Shown here: piece by piece, positions 23,814 to 36,700 of the stretch
How positions within the stretch are numbered: position 1 is the first letter of the stretch
Layout: every line of letters begins with the position of its first letter
From: Ficedula albicollis
Lineage: Eukaryota; Chordata; Aves; Passeriformes; Muscicapidae
Assembly (NCBI RefSeq): GCF_000247815.1
Contig: NC_021672.1
Span: 70,728,303-70,792,302 of the forward strand
Reading direction: 5' to 3'
Length of the DNA stretch: 64,000 nt
The notes under the pieces: generated by a model
What the model was told of the DNA's origin: nothing
Seen by the model: the letters and a program-made list of their open reading frames with translations, nothing else
Database searches by the model: none
Translations under genes and position numbers: made by a program

Positions 23814-24719
23814 NNNNNNNNNNNNNNNNNNNNNNNNNNNNNNNNNNNNNNNNNNNNNNNNNNNNNNNNNNNNNNNNNNNNNNNNNNNNNNNNNNNNNNN
23901 NNNNNNNNNNNNNNNNNNNNNNNNNNNNNNNNNNNNNNNNNNNNNNNNNNNNNNNNNNNNNNNNNNNNNNNNNNNNNNNNNNNNNNNNNNNNNNNNNNNN
24001 NNNNNNNNNNNNNNNNNNNNNNNNNNNNNNNNNNNNNNNNNNNNNNNNNNNNNNNNNNNNNNNNNNNNNNNNNNNNNNNNNNNNNNNNNNNNNNNNNNNN
24101 NNNNNNNNNNNNNNNNNNNNNNNNNNNNNNNNNNNNNNNNNNNNNNNNNNNNNNNNNNNNNNNNNNNNNNNNNNNNNNNNNNNNNNNNNNNNNNNNNNNN
24201 NNNNNNNNNNNNNNNNNNNNNNNNNNNNNNNNNNNNNNNNNNNNNNNNNNNNNNNNNNNNNNNNNNNNNNNNNNNNNNNNNNNNNNNNNNNNNNNNNNNN
24301 NNNNNNNNNNNNNNNNNNNNNNNNNNNNNNNNNNNNNNNNNNNNNNNNNNNNNNNNNNNNNNNNNNNNNNNNNNNNNNNNNNNNNNNNNNNNNNNNNNNN
24401 NNNNNNNNNNNNNNNNNNNNNNNNNNNNNNNNNNNNNNNNNNNNNNNNNNNNNNNNNNNNNNNNNNNNNNNNNNNNNNNNNNNNNNNNNNNNNNNNNNNN
24501 NNNNNNNNNNNNNNNNNNNNNNNNNNNNNNNNNNNNNNNNNNNNNNNNNNNNNNNNNNNNNNNNNNNNNNNNNNNNNNNNNNNNNNNNNNNNNNNNNNNN
24601 NNNNNNNNNNNNNNNNNNNNNNNNNNNNNNNNNNNNNNNNNNNNNNNNNNNNNNNNNNNNNNNNNNNNNNNNNNNNNNNNNNNNNNNNNNNNNNNNNNNN
24701 NNNNNNNNNNNNNNNNNNN
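23814..24719. other. Assembly gap (906 N)
   Basis: A run of 906 N inside the LTR insertion. Its true content and length are unknown. Confidence 1.
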
Positions 24720-24892
24720 TGCTGAGAGGCGATTCCTGTTTATCAGCTGGTAGAGTTACTACCTCTCCATATAAACCTTGTGCTCAGACCTTTAGACCAT
24801 GGGAATGGCAATGCTTTCTTGAAAGCCTTTTTTCATTCATTATTTACTGTTCTGAATCCTTTTCTGCTGAGACAGTTTGATTCACTGTTTCT
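24720..24892. repeat. 173-bp stray duplicate between gap and single N
   Basis: The sequence starting tgctgagaggcgattcctgt equals 25483-25655 except for about two bases (ggcaatgc against ggtaatgc, cattcatta against cattcttta). It ends exactly at the lone N at 24893, after which LTR sequence begins. At 25483 the same sequence runs on smoothly (gtttctattgtggttg). Confidence 0.93.
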
Positions 24893-25482
24893 ANGGATAG
24901 CTCCTGGAGGGAGGATGGGTTGTGGAAAAGATAAAGAACACTGCCCCACCTGGTTTCAACTTTTGGTCATATCCTGTATTACAACCCGAGACAAGGGTAC
25001 AGTGAAATATTCTGATTATCTGTATGGCAATACCTACCCCTTTTTTGGGGGTGGGGAAGAAGCATCTCCAAGGAGATGCTGATGACCACAGCTGGGCTTG
25101 TAGAAAAGTAAAGCATTAGAAAAAGGACATATGAAGCAATGTTCAAGCTGAGAACAGAATAAGAAATTTTGCTCTGAGTTATGTTGCTTAGTTTCAGTAG
25201 GAAATAAACCTGGCTGGCAGCTGTAGGTAAGGGGGGGTGTTATGGAGAGAGTTCATTCCATTGTCTGTGTGGGATAGTGAGCAGAGCTGTGGGTGTGGAA
25301 AGGGAAAAACACAATATGCAGTAAACCAGTACTGATTTCTAAAAATCATAGACTAGATAAAACAGTATTTTAAAAATACATAATCAGTATAAATTTATTT
25401 GTATTTGTATCACTGTATTTGTTATTGGCTTTATAGTTGCAGAGATTTAATACAGAATGAGCAAAGCCTAATGAAGGACACG

Positions 25483-25655
25483 TGCTGAGAGGCGATTCCT
25501 GTTTATCAGCTGGTAGAGTTACTACCTCTCCATATAAACCTTGTGCTCAGACCTTTAGACCATGGGAATGGTAATGCTTTCTTGAAAGCCTTTTTTCATT
25601 CTTTATTTACTGTTCTGAATCCTTTTCTGCTGAGACAGTTTGATTCACTGTTTCT
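25483..25655. repeat. Genomic counterpart of the 173-bp stray duplicate
   Basis: Same sequence as 24720-24892, here with continuous flanks on both sides, which makes this the likely true location. Confidence 0.9.
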
Positions 25656-26139
25656 ATTGTGGTTGTATTTCAGGGCTGGTGGTGTATTATTCTGGTTATC
25701 ACAGCACATTCACAAACATGGCAGTTGCTGTCCTAAGGATTTGAGGGAAGCAAAGGTTAGAAAGTGATAGGATGGTGATTTTTGACTCACAGAAATGCAA
25801 TTACATTATTTTCTTGGCTGTTATCCAGAGCTTTGTAAAAAATTATTTTAATCTTGACCAAGGAAAGATGCAATTTTTTAATATTTTAGTCCCCATTATA
25901 TATTCTTTTCTGACAGTAGCTGAGGTTTGAGTTTATAAATCACTCTTCACTAGCTCAAGTTGCGATTTACTTTTTTAAGAACAATTTTTTCCACCTATTC
26001 TGTGTAAGATTTTAAATAATTTAATAACTAGCTATTTTTTCAACTGCTTTTACTTAAATTAAAACAGTTGAATTGCTGCTGATTCTTTGTTTCTTGAACT
26101 GTTTGTGGTAGTTTAATCAAAAGGAGCTGCTATGTCCTC

Positions 26140-26238
26140 TTCTGGTAAAAATAACCAAATAATGGGGTTTTCTTTTTAGCATAGTGTGATTTCTTGTAAA
26201 AAATAACCAAATAATGGTGTTTTCTTTTTAGCATAATA
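26140..26238. repeat. 51-bp direct tandem duplication
   Basis: The unit containing aaaataaccaaataatgg and gttttctttttagcata occurs at 26140 and 26191 with a few differences. Confidence 0.88.
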
Positions 26239-26399
26239 TTATACCAGATATCTTTTTACATTTGACCAGTTGTTCTTTATTGAACATTGTATATTAGGAT
26301 TTTAATGAGGCTTTCCTCAGAAAAACAAAATCCGAATTAAAGAAGTGAACAAATTACTGACTGTCACCACAAAACCTGTTACCCAGCAGTGCCAATCCC

Positions 26400-27180
26400 A
26401 GCTCTGAACCATGTCCCCAAGTGCCACATCTACACATCTTTTAGCTACCTCCAGGGATGGTGACCCAGCCACTGGCTCTGGCAGCTGATTGAATGTGTGA
26501 CAGCCCTCCCAGTGAAGAAATTTTTGTAATATCCAACCTCTCCTGGCACAACTTGAGGCCATTTCCTGTTGTCCTATCACTTGTCAGAAGAAGAGCCTGA
26601 TCCCCCACCTGGCTGCCCCCTCCCTTCAGGTGTCTCTGAACCTCCTCCGGGCTCAGCTCCCCCAGATTGCTCAGGGATTTTTGCTCAGACCCTTCATCAC
26701 CTCCACTGCTCCTCTCTGGACACAGCACCATCTTCAGTTCCTGTGTGAGCATCCTCAGGTGCTTCACCATGTGGTTTCTAGCACATCTAACCTGCATCTT
26801 TGCAGCTGTGTGGGTCTCCATCCCATCCCAGACAGAATAACCCCACAGGTGCTGTCCCTCCAACCGTGGCGTTCTGCCCCAGGCTTATCTCTAGTGAGCA
26901 TCTTTGTTTTCCCTTCCCCCTTGCACTGTGGTTTAGAGCTCTCAATGAGCCCTGCTGGCTCCTGAGCAGAGATCCTGTTTCCCCTCTGAGACAGGTGTAG
27001 CCTGGCTCTTGCCAGCAGGCCTGCTGTCATGTAAACTGATCTATAATTAAAAACTGCAAAATCCTGCCAGTGACACCAGGCACGCAGCCAGGTATTGATC
27101 TGCTGGCTCTTCCTGTTTCTTCCTCCTCATTCCCTGAAACAGAGAGGAGCACACTTCCTGTGCTCCTTATCCTTTAACCA
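26400..27180 (-). mobile_element. CR1 LINE fragment, rearranged
   Basis: From 26400, ccccaagtgccacatctaca, then acctccagggatggtgaccc, then cagtgaagaaatttttgtaa, then ttgaggccatttcctgttgt and ggacacagcaccatcttcag form the reverse complement of a CR1 3' region. The adjoining 26760-27180 (cccacaggtgctgtccctcc, tctgagacaggtgtagcctg, tattgatctgctggctcttc) looks like a more 5' piece of the same kind of element joined after internal deletion. That second part is less sure. Its open frames on both strands are relics, not genes. Confidence 0.75.
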
Positions 27181-27793
27181 GTCATGGATCTCTGCAGCAA
27201 AAGTATCTCAAAAAAGGGTTGCCAAGAGAGTGTTTTAATGATGAGTAAAGCATATGTTAATGTTGGGTGAAATCTGAAAGAAGTGCAGGGATTATGAAAT
27301 GCAGGGTCGTAGAGTGGTTTCTTAATAACGTATTCAGGGTTTCTATGTTAATTAGGTGTATGAATCCTTAGTAAAGCCAATCGAGACATCCATTTGAGTG
27401 ATTAAAAAAAGAGCTGTACTCTGTTTTAATTAACATATGAGTTTATTTATATGGGAAGGCACAGTGAGGTGTTCTGAAATGTGCCTTAAACTTAGCATTT
27501 AAAAAAGTACCACCATTGCTCCTTTGGTCTTGCATTGAGAGGGATGAAGAAGAGTCCTTTCCATCATTCTTTCTAGGTCCCAGAACATGTCCAAGAGATG
27601 AGCAGAATTTGGATCTTCAGAGCCAGCTTATTGTGTTGCCCTGTAATGAAATGTCCAACACTAGATGAGTGTTCCAGATTTTCAATGCTACAAGCCCTTT
27701 TCAATTTTTTTTTCATTCTGAATTCACAGACTCTTATAAAACATGTAGCTCTGAGATGGCTGTTCAGACAAATGTAAGCCCTTGCTAGAGTTG

Positions 27794-27943
27794 GTGGATT
27801 GATGCCTTGAACTCACAACAGGGAATTCTGTTCTCCTTTCTGTCTTTACATACAGATCTATCAGCAAGTGGATTGATGCCTTGAACTCACAACAGGGAAA
27901 TCTGTTCTCCTTTCTGTCTTTACACACCAGATCTATCAGCAGA
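27794..27943. repeat. 74-bp direct tandem duplication
   Basis: The unit starting gtggattgatgccttgaact occurs at 27794 and 27868 with two or three differences. Confidence 0.93.
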
Positions 27944-29510
27944 TTAAGATGTTTCTCAGAACAGTGTTTAAGTGCAGAGCACTTGGTTACAGAATGGCCT
28001 GCATAAAGAACCAAGAAGACTTTATTCCCCAGAATTTCTATCCATTTGATGTCTATTATTGCAGTTCTTGCACAGTTATGTATTCTCACTCAGCCTGGCC
28101 TATAAAGAAGCAAGAGTTCAGTCATTGCTCATTACAAGAAGCCTACAGCATGACAGATTGCTTAAACGGCCATGTAGTACTAATTTATGAATAAGTAAGT
28201 TCTGAAAAGATTTATTAAGAGCCAGTATTTGTTCAGTGAAAGATTTACCCTAAATGATGTTATTGAAACAGACTATACCAACTGGACCATTTGGATCCAT
28301 GGGCAATTGCAAAACTGTTCAGTGTTGGATAGTTTAATGTTTATTGCCATGAAGTCAGATCTCCTTTATGTTCTTCTCTGTTCCCTCGATTCCTAGAGCA
28401 TTGTGCAAGGTGAGACAGAGCAGGCTGAAGCTTTTCACTGACAGAAGTCATTCTAGCTGTCAGTGCTGGTGGAGGTACTCATTTTAGCTTGTCTGGTTCA
28501 CATTGTGAACAGATGGATTTCTGATGTCTACTGAGAATACAGCTTAGTGCACCTGATGTCTTCAGTAGTGGGTGACTGAGCACTGCTGCCAGAGGGAATT
28601 GCCTCTTGCTTTGAAAATCCTTGTACCTAGCAGGAAGATGTCTGGGGCAAAGAACCAATCTTCTGAATGGAAAAACTTTTCTGTTTGGGTATTTACCATC
28701 ACATTCTAGGATCTAGTAAAAATCTTAATAATGAAAATCCTTGAATTTGTACTTGCAAAGCTGCATCCATCACTGCATTTACCAGAAGTTTGATGCTTTC
28801 TGTGAAAGGTGGTTTGTGCTGGGCCTTCCCGTTTCCAGAGCTGTCCAAGTTCTTAATGCTTTACTGTTGCTTATCTCTTCAAGCTGCTCAGCCTCCTGAA
28901 AGTCACACAAAGCTCCTTTAGAACTCAGTGTAATGTGCTGTGTTCTGCTTTGCTGTCAGAGGTGCTGCTGTCAATTCAACATGAGGGTAAGTGCCAGAAC
29001 ATTTTGATGAGAGGTTTTTTATATGTTCTTTCACAGGGACAGTGATTGCTGCAGCCATATTCTAAATTTATCCTGAAATTCTGGTAATTCGTTTGAACTG
29101 CCTGTCTTCCCAGAATGGTACTTAGTGTAAGAGACTTGACATATCCAGAAAAGATGATTTTCAAGCCTGTTCCTTTGTGAATGTAGCCAATATTTCATGG
29201 CAGAGGGCTGAAAATACCCTGTATTATGTCAAAAGCCACAGGTTTAGCTGAGTTTTGTCCATGATTGTTGCTTCTGTAAATTTTGCTCAAGAGATTCCTG
29301 TTTTCTTCCTCCTCACGTTTCAAAGAAAATAAAAAGAAGTTGCAAAGATGGAAGGGGATGCATATCTTCTGTGTGGCAAGAACTTGTCTTAATTGTGAGA
29401 ACTTCAAGCTGTAATCATGCAAATTAGTCTTAAAATAAAAGCTGCCATTGTTGACTGTAGTGCATTGATAACTTCAAAAAGGTCCTAGTTTTTACTTCAA
29501 GGAGGGAGAA

Positions 29511-29606
29511 TGAATTGCTTTTGTTCTGTTGTTTTTTTGTTTGTTTGGTTTGGATTTGTGAATTGCTTTTGTTCTGTTGTTTTTTTGTTTGGTTGGTTTG
29601 GATTTG
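29511..29606. repeat. 48-bp direct tandem duplication
   Basis: The unit starting tgaattgcttttgttctgtt occurs at 29511 and 29559 with a T-rich, G-interrupted body. Confidence 0.92.
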
Positions 29607-29743
29607 GGTTTTTTTTGTATGTAGCAGTGCACATACTGTAGTCCTTTACAGTAGCTGGTGATATACCTGGGTACTGCTCTTGTTTCAGCAATTATTTTAG
29701 GCCTTTTGGATTTTTGGCTGAGTAAGAAGGTTTGCATTTGTTC

Positions 29744-29839
29744 CTTGTGGCTTAAAACAAGAAAACCATATGCAAACATTTTTCCAGGCAACTTGTGGCT
29801 TAAAACAAGAAAACCATATGCAATCACTTGTCCAGGCAG
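29744..29839. repeat. 48-bp direct tandem duplication
   Basis: The unit starting cttgtggcttaaaacaagaa occurs at 29744 and 29792 with two or three differences. It is only about 140 bases from the previous 48-bp duplication but unrelated in sequence. Confidence 0.93.
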
Positions 29840-32800
29840 CTTGGTTTGCTGTCCCTGAAGAACTGATGATAAAGCAAATGTCAGAAGATGCAACAGTTAA
29901 AATTATGTGTGGGCTAGACAGCAGTGAGGGAAGGCACATTGAAGAGACTGAAGAAGCATCATCATGGCATAGTAAAATTGGTTCCATCTTGTAGTGGAAT
30001 GGGGATGAGTTGTGGGACAATACAGGGCCTCTGCACTCTAATCATCTCCCTGAGGTGACTCTTGCCTTGCAATGTTGCCATCTAATCATTGCAGGGAAAA
30101 TTGTAAGATAGCAAAGCCTCATTGTAGCCAAGGTCAGTGCAGCTGAGAGGCTTTTTTGCTGTGGATTTTCTCTTTCTTGGTTAAACACTGGGCAAAGACT
30201 CCATTGGCAAGAACTTTGCACGTGTCTCAATACAGCCAAATGTGGTTTATGAGATCCTGCATATCAGGCACTCTATTACTTCAAGTCCTGTGTGCACTAT
30301 TCTCACAATTACAGCCATATTTGATCATCTGATGTCTTCCCTTCTCAAGAAAATGCATTGAAATAGCCAGCAAACAAACTGTGTTTGCAAATTGCAGGTG
30401 AGCTGCTGTCCAGATTTGATAGTTCAGTCTAATGGGGTTTACAAACACTTAATTCTTTTGGCTGAGAACTCTATTTCTGGAGGCACAGCATGGAAAGAAC
30501 ACTTTCTGCTGTAATCACCAATCCATCATCTCTGACCATTGGAGATCTCGCACTGCTGCTTGCAGGTGAAGGACACGTTCCAAATTGACAGGAAGAACCA
30601 AGTGTTGTGTTGCTGTGGGCAAGCAGAAGTTGGAAACTTGCTGTTTTACATTGAAGCTAATTATTTGAAATATTCAGTCCTCAGTAGTCACAATCTTGAA
30701 CTGCTCAACAAGCTTTATATGTGCATTGAGATTTATACTGTAATCCCTCCAAACCAACTAGTGTAGAAGAAGGTTTAAATCTGGGTGAGATGGGTGATGT
30801 GAGTAATCAACAGCTTTCTTGTGCATCAGTTTTTCATACAGCACTCCCTTAATAAGAATCAGCAGCTATTTTTCCTTTTTAGAGCATGTTGTTGATGTAT
30901 GCTGGTATTTGGAAAGTACTGAACACAAGATCAAAGGTTCTGTAGCAGAGCATCTTTTATCTTGGATTGATTCCTTGAGTCAGCTAATGGAAAGATGGAT
31001 TTGCTGACCTCCCTAATTGAGGTGACTAATAATACATTTTTGTAGAAAAGCTCCTAATCTATTAACAAATTAGTCACCTTTCATATAGATGCTGTTAATT
31101 TGAAAATATTAGACTTTCATACATATGTAAATGTTAAAATTCTCTTTCCCCTAAGTGCCATAATAATTTATAATTACTTTCATGGGATGAGAGGTTCACA
31201 GAAGCTGAATTTGGCACTTAAGCACCAATTTCAAAGATGCACTTTAGAAATAATCTGTACTGTGGATAAAATTGTGTGTATTGTATAGACATGCAGAATG
31301 GGATAAGATTCAACTCTACAAGTTGTATCGTGGCTTGCCTGAATATAGGTCAGTTTGGTGTTTGGATATTGGCCTTTTATTTTTGTTAGCAGACACCTTA
31401 TGCACAAAGATCCATTTTATGAACGCAGTTTGTGACAAAAGAAACTTGTGCTTGCCAGACAAGGGAGGCAGAATCTGCAAGGAGTTACCTTACTGCAGTG
31501 TATGAAACTGCAAATATGCAAGGGCTCTTGTTTCTTTAGCAGCACAAGAACAAAAAATCAAAGCTCATATTTGTAAATAAATAAAACATGGTGTTTAAGT
31601 AGTGTAATGCTAACCCAATTTGGACAGCCTGGTGGGAAATAGAGTTTAAATCAGTATGTAAATTGTCAATTCCGATGAGAAATTCTCAACATTTGCCCTA
31701 ATCCCAAAATGCCTATTCTCAACAAAGATGAGGGACACTTAAAAAGAACCCAATTTCTTAGTTCCAGGATTGTAGCATGTTGACTTTCAAAGGGTGTGAA
31801 ATGTAGATTTTTGAAAGATTTTCATGAGAAGAAGCTTTTGAAGCGCAGTAAACTACTGATATAGACGAGCCTACCTTTGGAAATGTAAACACTGAGTAGC
31901 TGGGACTTACTGATATGACTCCAAAAATAATTTTCCTTTGAGTTCTGTTGCTTACTAGGCCATTTCTGGTGTCTGACAGAGCTCAAATTCCCTTAGAAAG
32001 TCAGAGAACTGTCAGAAGTAGATTCATAGCTAAAAAACTGCTAAATGTGGTTTGTAGGATTTTAATAGGTTTGCCTATGCCTAATCAGAACTTTAATTCT
32101 TAGCACACGGGTATATGCCCAAATTTCAGAAATATATTTTTAGAATATTTAGAATAGGCACAAATTTTTTTTTTTAGAGTAAGTGTTGTTTTTACTGTGC
32201 ATGAGATATTCTGTAGGAACTGTCCATATCTATACTTTGACCATAGAAACAGCCTCCCTTTATTCCTGGTAAGCTGTTTCATGTTTACCATAGATAAAAT
32301 CCTGTGTGTGGACATTTAGCACTTTGCTCTCCCTTGCAGCCTTTTCATGGATGTACCTGTATAGTTTGGATGAGTTGGTTGCATTGCAGTTTCGGTTCTT
32401 CTGTGGTTACACTTTTAGTAGGGTGTTTCTCATCTGCTTCCTTTAGGACTTTAATTCATTTCTGTAGACTTGTTTGGGTTTTGTTGGCTTTTTTTTTTTA
32501 TAAACAGGGCGAAAGAGTTAGGTTGCTGCACACTGCCCCCTTAAATGAGTCATTTTGTGCAAGTCTAGTTCATCTGGCAGATTTATTACTGACAACTTAA
32601 GCTCTTTATCTATAGCACTTTTTTACCATCTTGCTCTTCTGCTGTCTCAGAGATAATGCAACATAGGGTTGTCTTTAAAATACAGGTCTCTTTCTTTGAC
32701 TCTCACAAATTAAATCCTATTAAAATCATAACAGTATTTTGTACCTAAGCTTAACGCTATAAAAATCATCCACTCATTTCCATTTAAATCAAGGTTTTGA

Positions 32801-33519
32801 AGCCCCTGATCCATCTTAGAGGGAATATGTGGCATTTCTGGAATCAGCAAGTTCTGTTTCTTCCCAGCCCTGCTGGACACCTGACATTAGCCCTTTTCCC
32901 AATGTCTTTGCGTGGGCTGCAGCTGAATGTCAGCAGGGACTCCCTCAGACAGCCAGGCCTTTGCTTCTGCAGAGCATTCAGCAGAATCCATTTCCCAGAA
33001 ATGGAAATTTAACTCTTGGAGCTTGGGAGGGAGTGATTTCACACAGTGACCAAATCCTGTTCTCTGCTGTTTTGCATGGTCTCTTTTGAGCTGAGTGTAG
33101 TTCATCCTCTTATAAATGTTTAAAATGCTTTTGGTGTAAAAATCATGAGAGTTATTGTCATAATGCAAAAGTTTGTGCACGTGGATTTGCTGACAAGAAA
33201 AGCATCTTTATATTCTCTTGTTTTCTGCTGATGTACCTTTGAGGAACAGACCTTACAGAATTGTCCTTCTGAAATAAAATATATCATAATTATTGTATCT
33301 TTCTTTTTTAGAGAAATAGCATTGTAGTCATGGTGAACTAAAAACAAAATTAAGGCACTGTTTATAGGTACTACAATACCTGCAATGCCTTTTGTAGCTG
33401 AAAGCTTGTATACTTGTCTTTCTTTGCCAGCTGTAAAAATAATTGGCTGAAGGACAGATCAGCTGTAAACTGGCATCTTCCAAAACTTAGTTTTTGTTTG
33501 ATTAGCAAATTACATTTGC

Positions 33520-33573
33520 CTCTTTTTTTTTTTTAATTTTTTGGGGTTTTTTTGTTTTTTTTTTTTTTTAATT
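33520..33573. repeat. T-rich low-complexity stretch
   Basis: Long T runs broken by aa and gggg. No tail or target-site duplication that would mark a retrotransposon. Confidence 0.85.
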
Positions 33574-33641
33574 CCTGGGTTGGATCCTGAAAAATAAATA
33601 CAGAACTACGTGATATAGTATAAAAAAAGGAAACGTGGTGT

Positions 33642-33716
33642 TGTGGTTTAGCCTCAGCCAGCCATTAACTACCACCCAGCGAGAGAAATAACTCTACCCC
33701 AGCCAAAATCAGCACA
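33642..33716 (+). mobile_element. Solo LTR relic, internally deleted (75 bp)
   Basis: The sequence tgtggtttagcctcagccag matches the start and aactctaccccagccaaaat, cagcaca the end of an avian LTR, with almost all the middle missing. The flanks ggtgt and cctgt do not form a perfect target-site duplication. Confidence 0.55.
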
Positions 33717-36700
33717 CCTGTCCTGTGTGTGTCCAAGCACACAGTGTTTTCTACATGGAGAGCAGCCTGATTGCTGAGCAGATTGGCAGAGAACTGCCAA
33801 ATACCTGTGCATCATAAAGTTCATTCGCTACAGGATGTACTGGCTTTATGGATTAACGGAAGAAGTGACCAGGAAATTTTCAATGTCTTGTCAGTAATAT
33901 TTTTATAAGAGGCTTTTATTGAATCTGCTGATTTCAGCAAAACTCTTGTTAGTTTGTTTTGTTTTCCTGTTTTTTTTTCTGTGGAGTGGAATTTCTGATT
34001 AAGAAGTTGGTAAGAGGAAGATTACCCCAAGCAGGAAATAGAGTGTGAGAGTTGCTAAGGGGTCTCTTGGGTAATTTGAATAAGACCCTGACACTCTTCC
34101 CTTTATGACACTGACATGTGAGGAATGCAAGCTTGAATTTTGAAGTCAGTCAATATTCAGATATTTGTGCAAAGCAGAACCTTTTTTTTTTCTGTAAGAA
34201 TACCTTGTTAGGGAGCCACCCAAGAACATCTTAGTGCTTCCTGAATGGAGCCTCCTTTGGATCACATGAAGATGAGTAAGAGCTTGAACCTCTCTCTTCA
34301 GGTGGAAGCTTTCACACCACTAAATATTCTAATAGGACCTCACTTTTTCTCCCTGTCCTTATCATTACCCTACATTCTTTTGCTCCTGGTTGAGTCTTCA
34401 GTGTCCTCCCAGTGTCAGAGAAATTTTTAAATGGTTGAGTTTTGCAGAACGTAACGATGCTTCCCACCTCATTGTGACACATTTCTGTGACACTGTTGTA
34501 TAATTACATGTTATGTTTTTCCGTGGTTTCTGGGAAAGAGGACATTCTTTTTCTTTTTGCTGATTTTTTCAGGCTTCTCTTGAATATACTGTATTTTTTC
34601 TCGATGTTCAAAAATTAAAGGAATTTTCTTGGTTTAATCTACTTAGAGTTTAAATAGAGGAGATTAGGGGAACTGAGCTATGGAAGTGTTTGGTGTCTAG
34701 GTGCCTTGCTTGCATTGCAGAACCCAGGGATCTAATTTAGGCATTTAGACTCCCTGAATAAATTATGGGATAAGTTGTGTGTCTGATTACAGTTAAACAG
34801 ACAGTATCTGCAATATGAATAATCTAAATCAGGCATCCAAACCCAAATGGACAAATGCATATTGGAATATTAAACACTGTAGCTTGGTAGGTCAAGTCTT
34901 TCAAAGATGAATATGGAAATCCTTTTTTTAAAAAGCATATCACAGTTTAATCCTTTCTTTCAAAATCATGATAGCAGCAGTGGCTGCTTCCTTTTGATCT
35001 AAAATTTAGGGTTAGAATACAGGTCTTGGCTGTAGAGTATCAATTAAATTTCTTTTTCTGACTGAAGAAGTTAAAGTGCTCATCCCCCACTTCCTTTGGA
35101 ATGGTGAGATGATAAACACTCAAGTTAGTTGGAAGTATTTACTATTCAGGTCTTGCTGTTCTTATATATTCCACCAATTAGAATAAGAAGCTGTGCTCTC
35201 TTTAATACTTTCTGTCAGGCCTACTGAATCTTTAAATATTTTATGTAAAAAGGAAAATCTTCAACGGAGAGAGATGAAAAGAGCTGCCTGCAGCAAGGTT
35301 CCCAAACTCACCAGTGCAGCTGTAGGTGCCTTGCATTACCCTGGGAGTGCAACAGCAGGACAGCTTTGGGAACAGACACCTGGAACTTCTCCATCATGGG
35401 CTGTACTCATACTGTAGGCTGGAGGCTCAGCAGTCTGCCAGGGTGTGGGAAATGCAAATCTGAGTCCTGGCAGGTGGAGGCAAAGATTGAACCATGTTCT
35501 GCTGCTTAGAGATGTGAATTTTGGGCTGCTGGATAAAAGTCAGACTCTGTCTCTGTGCAGAACCTGGTTGGTACATGGAAGTGACACAGGCAGAGGAACA
35601 CCTGGTGTAAGAGGTCATGTTTGCACCATGTCCTTTTAGGGCTTCTGCATGAGATGAGCCTGAAGGTGCTTAGCTCTGTCAAGAGAAAAAATTGTTGGAT
35701 GTAACCAGTGAGATGAGAGAATTGTGCTCACAAAAATACCTTTGTGATTTGCAGGTGTTGTTATAATTTGTAGTGAGTATAGTTTGTAGTGAGGCTTAAA
35801 GATTAGTTTTCATTACTGGAAAAAAACAGGGAATTCTCAAGATCTGAGATTAGAGCAATAAATCTGAAGAAAGTACAGATTCATCATGATAACTTTGACT
35901 TCAATTACATTGCCTGCATTAAACTGTTTCACAAAATCATGGTTGTTATTTACTAGGTAGAATATGACATAATGAAGCTCAGTGGTATTAAAAGTATTTT
36001 TACATGTTTGTTTCTAGGTAAGACTATTTTAACAGTATTCTTGCAAGTTTTCTTGAGATCTCTAGTAAGGTCTTAGAAATTAATATCAGTAGCTAGTGTT
36101 GCATGAACTTGGAAAATATTTTGCCTTTCTAGGATAGTTGCTGATTTAACAGTCAAGTCTAAAAAATGGATGAGAAGCTAGTAAAGCTAGCCTGCTCCTT
36201 CAGGGGGAAAATTATGTTTTCTTTGAAATTATATGGAAGAGAAGAAATTTTAACTATGATTTAACTATGAAATTTTAATTATGATACCAGCTAGTAAAGA
36301 ATATTGTTCTGTTAGTCTGAGAATCATAAAAAAAAATGGAAAGCAGAGAAAAGAATCCATTTTGCATACATTTTGCATGTTGGAAAAGAGTGGGTGTCAA
36401 AAGCACAGAATAGTTTTCTGTGGTGTGTTTTCCAGTTACCTTTCACATAATAAAGTTTGTTCTCGACTGAGCAGCAGCTCAGAGAACAGTGGGAGTTATT
36501 CATAAGCTCAGCTCTAATTTTTCCTCTAACTCCACCTCTGTATTTTTCCTGGGAAACTGAATTACAAGCAGTTGCTGACCAATTGTCAGGTATTCAAATT
36601 TCCTTGTCTTTATTTCACAGCCTGATGGATATCAGTAAATCCTGTTTGTCACTGGTATTAATTTTTTTTTTCCACATCATTTGAATCCTATAATAGATTT

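Larger units (their letters stand above)
23623..24993 (+). mobile_element. ERV LTR insertion, interrupted by an assembly gap
   Basis: The left end tgtcctggtttgaaagtcag and the right end tattacaacccgagaca give the TG...CA ends of an LTR. It is flanked by a perfect 5-bp target-site duplication, agggt at 23618-23622 and at 24994-24998. The left part (aggcaggagcctctcttgaa, ggctctcaggcaaagatatg) and the right part (cctggagggaggatgggttg, ctgccccacctggtttcaac) match what I remember of a common songbird LTR. Between them lie 906 N, a 173-base stretch that is not LTR, and one N. It may be a solo LTR or a full provirus hidden in the gap. No coding sequence is visible. Confidence 0.75.

Noticed and set aside
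25061..25080. 9-bp inverted repeat with two-base loop (agcatctcc / ggagatgct)
   Set aside because: Short, isolated, and without a run of T or any context that would suggest a terminator or functional RNA.
26317..27030. Several open frames of 66-140 codons on both strands
   Set aside because: The sequence is a rearranged CR1 relic without an intact reverse transcriptase or endonuclease frame.
29511..29839. The two adjacent 48-bp duplications as one minisatellite locus
   Set aside because: Their units are unrelated in sequence, and about 140 bases of unique DNA separate them.
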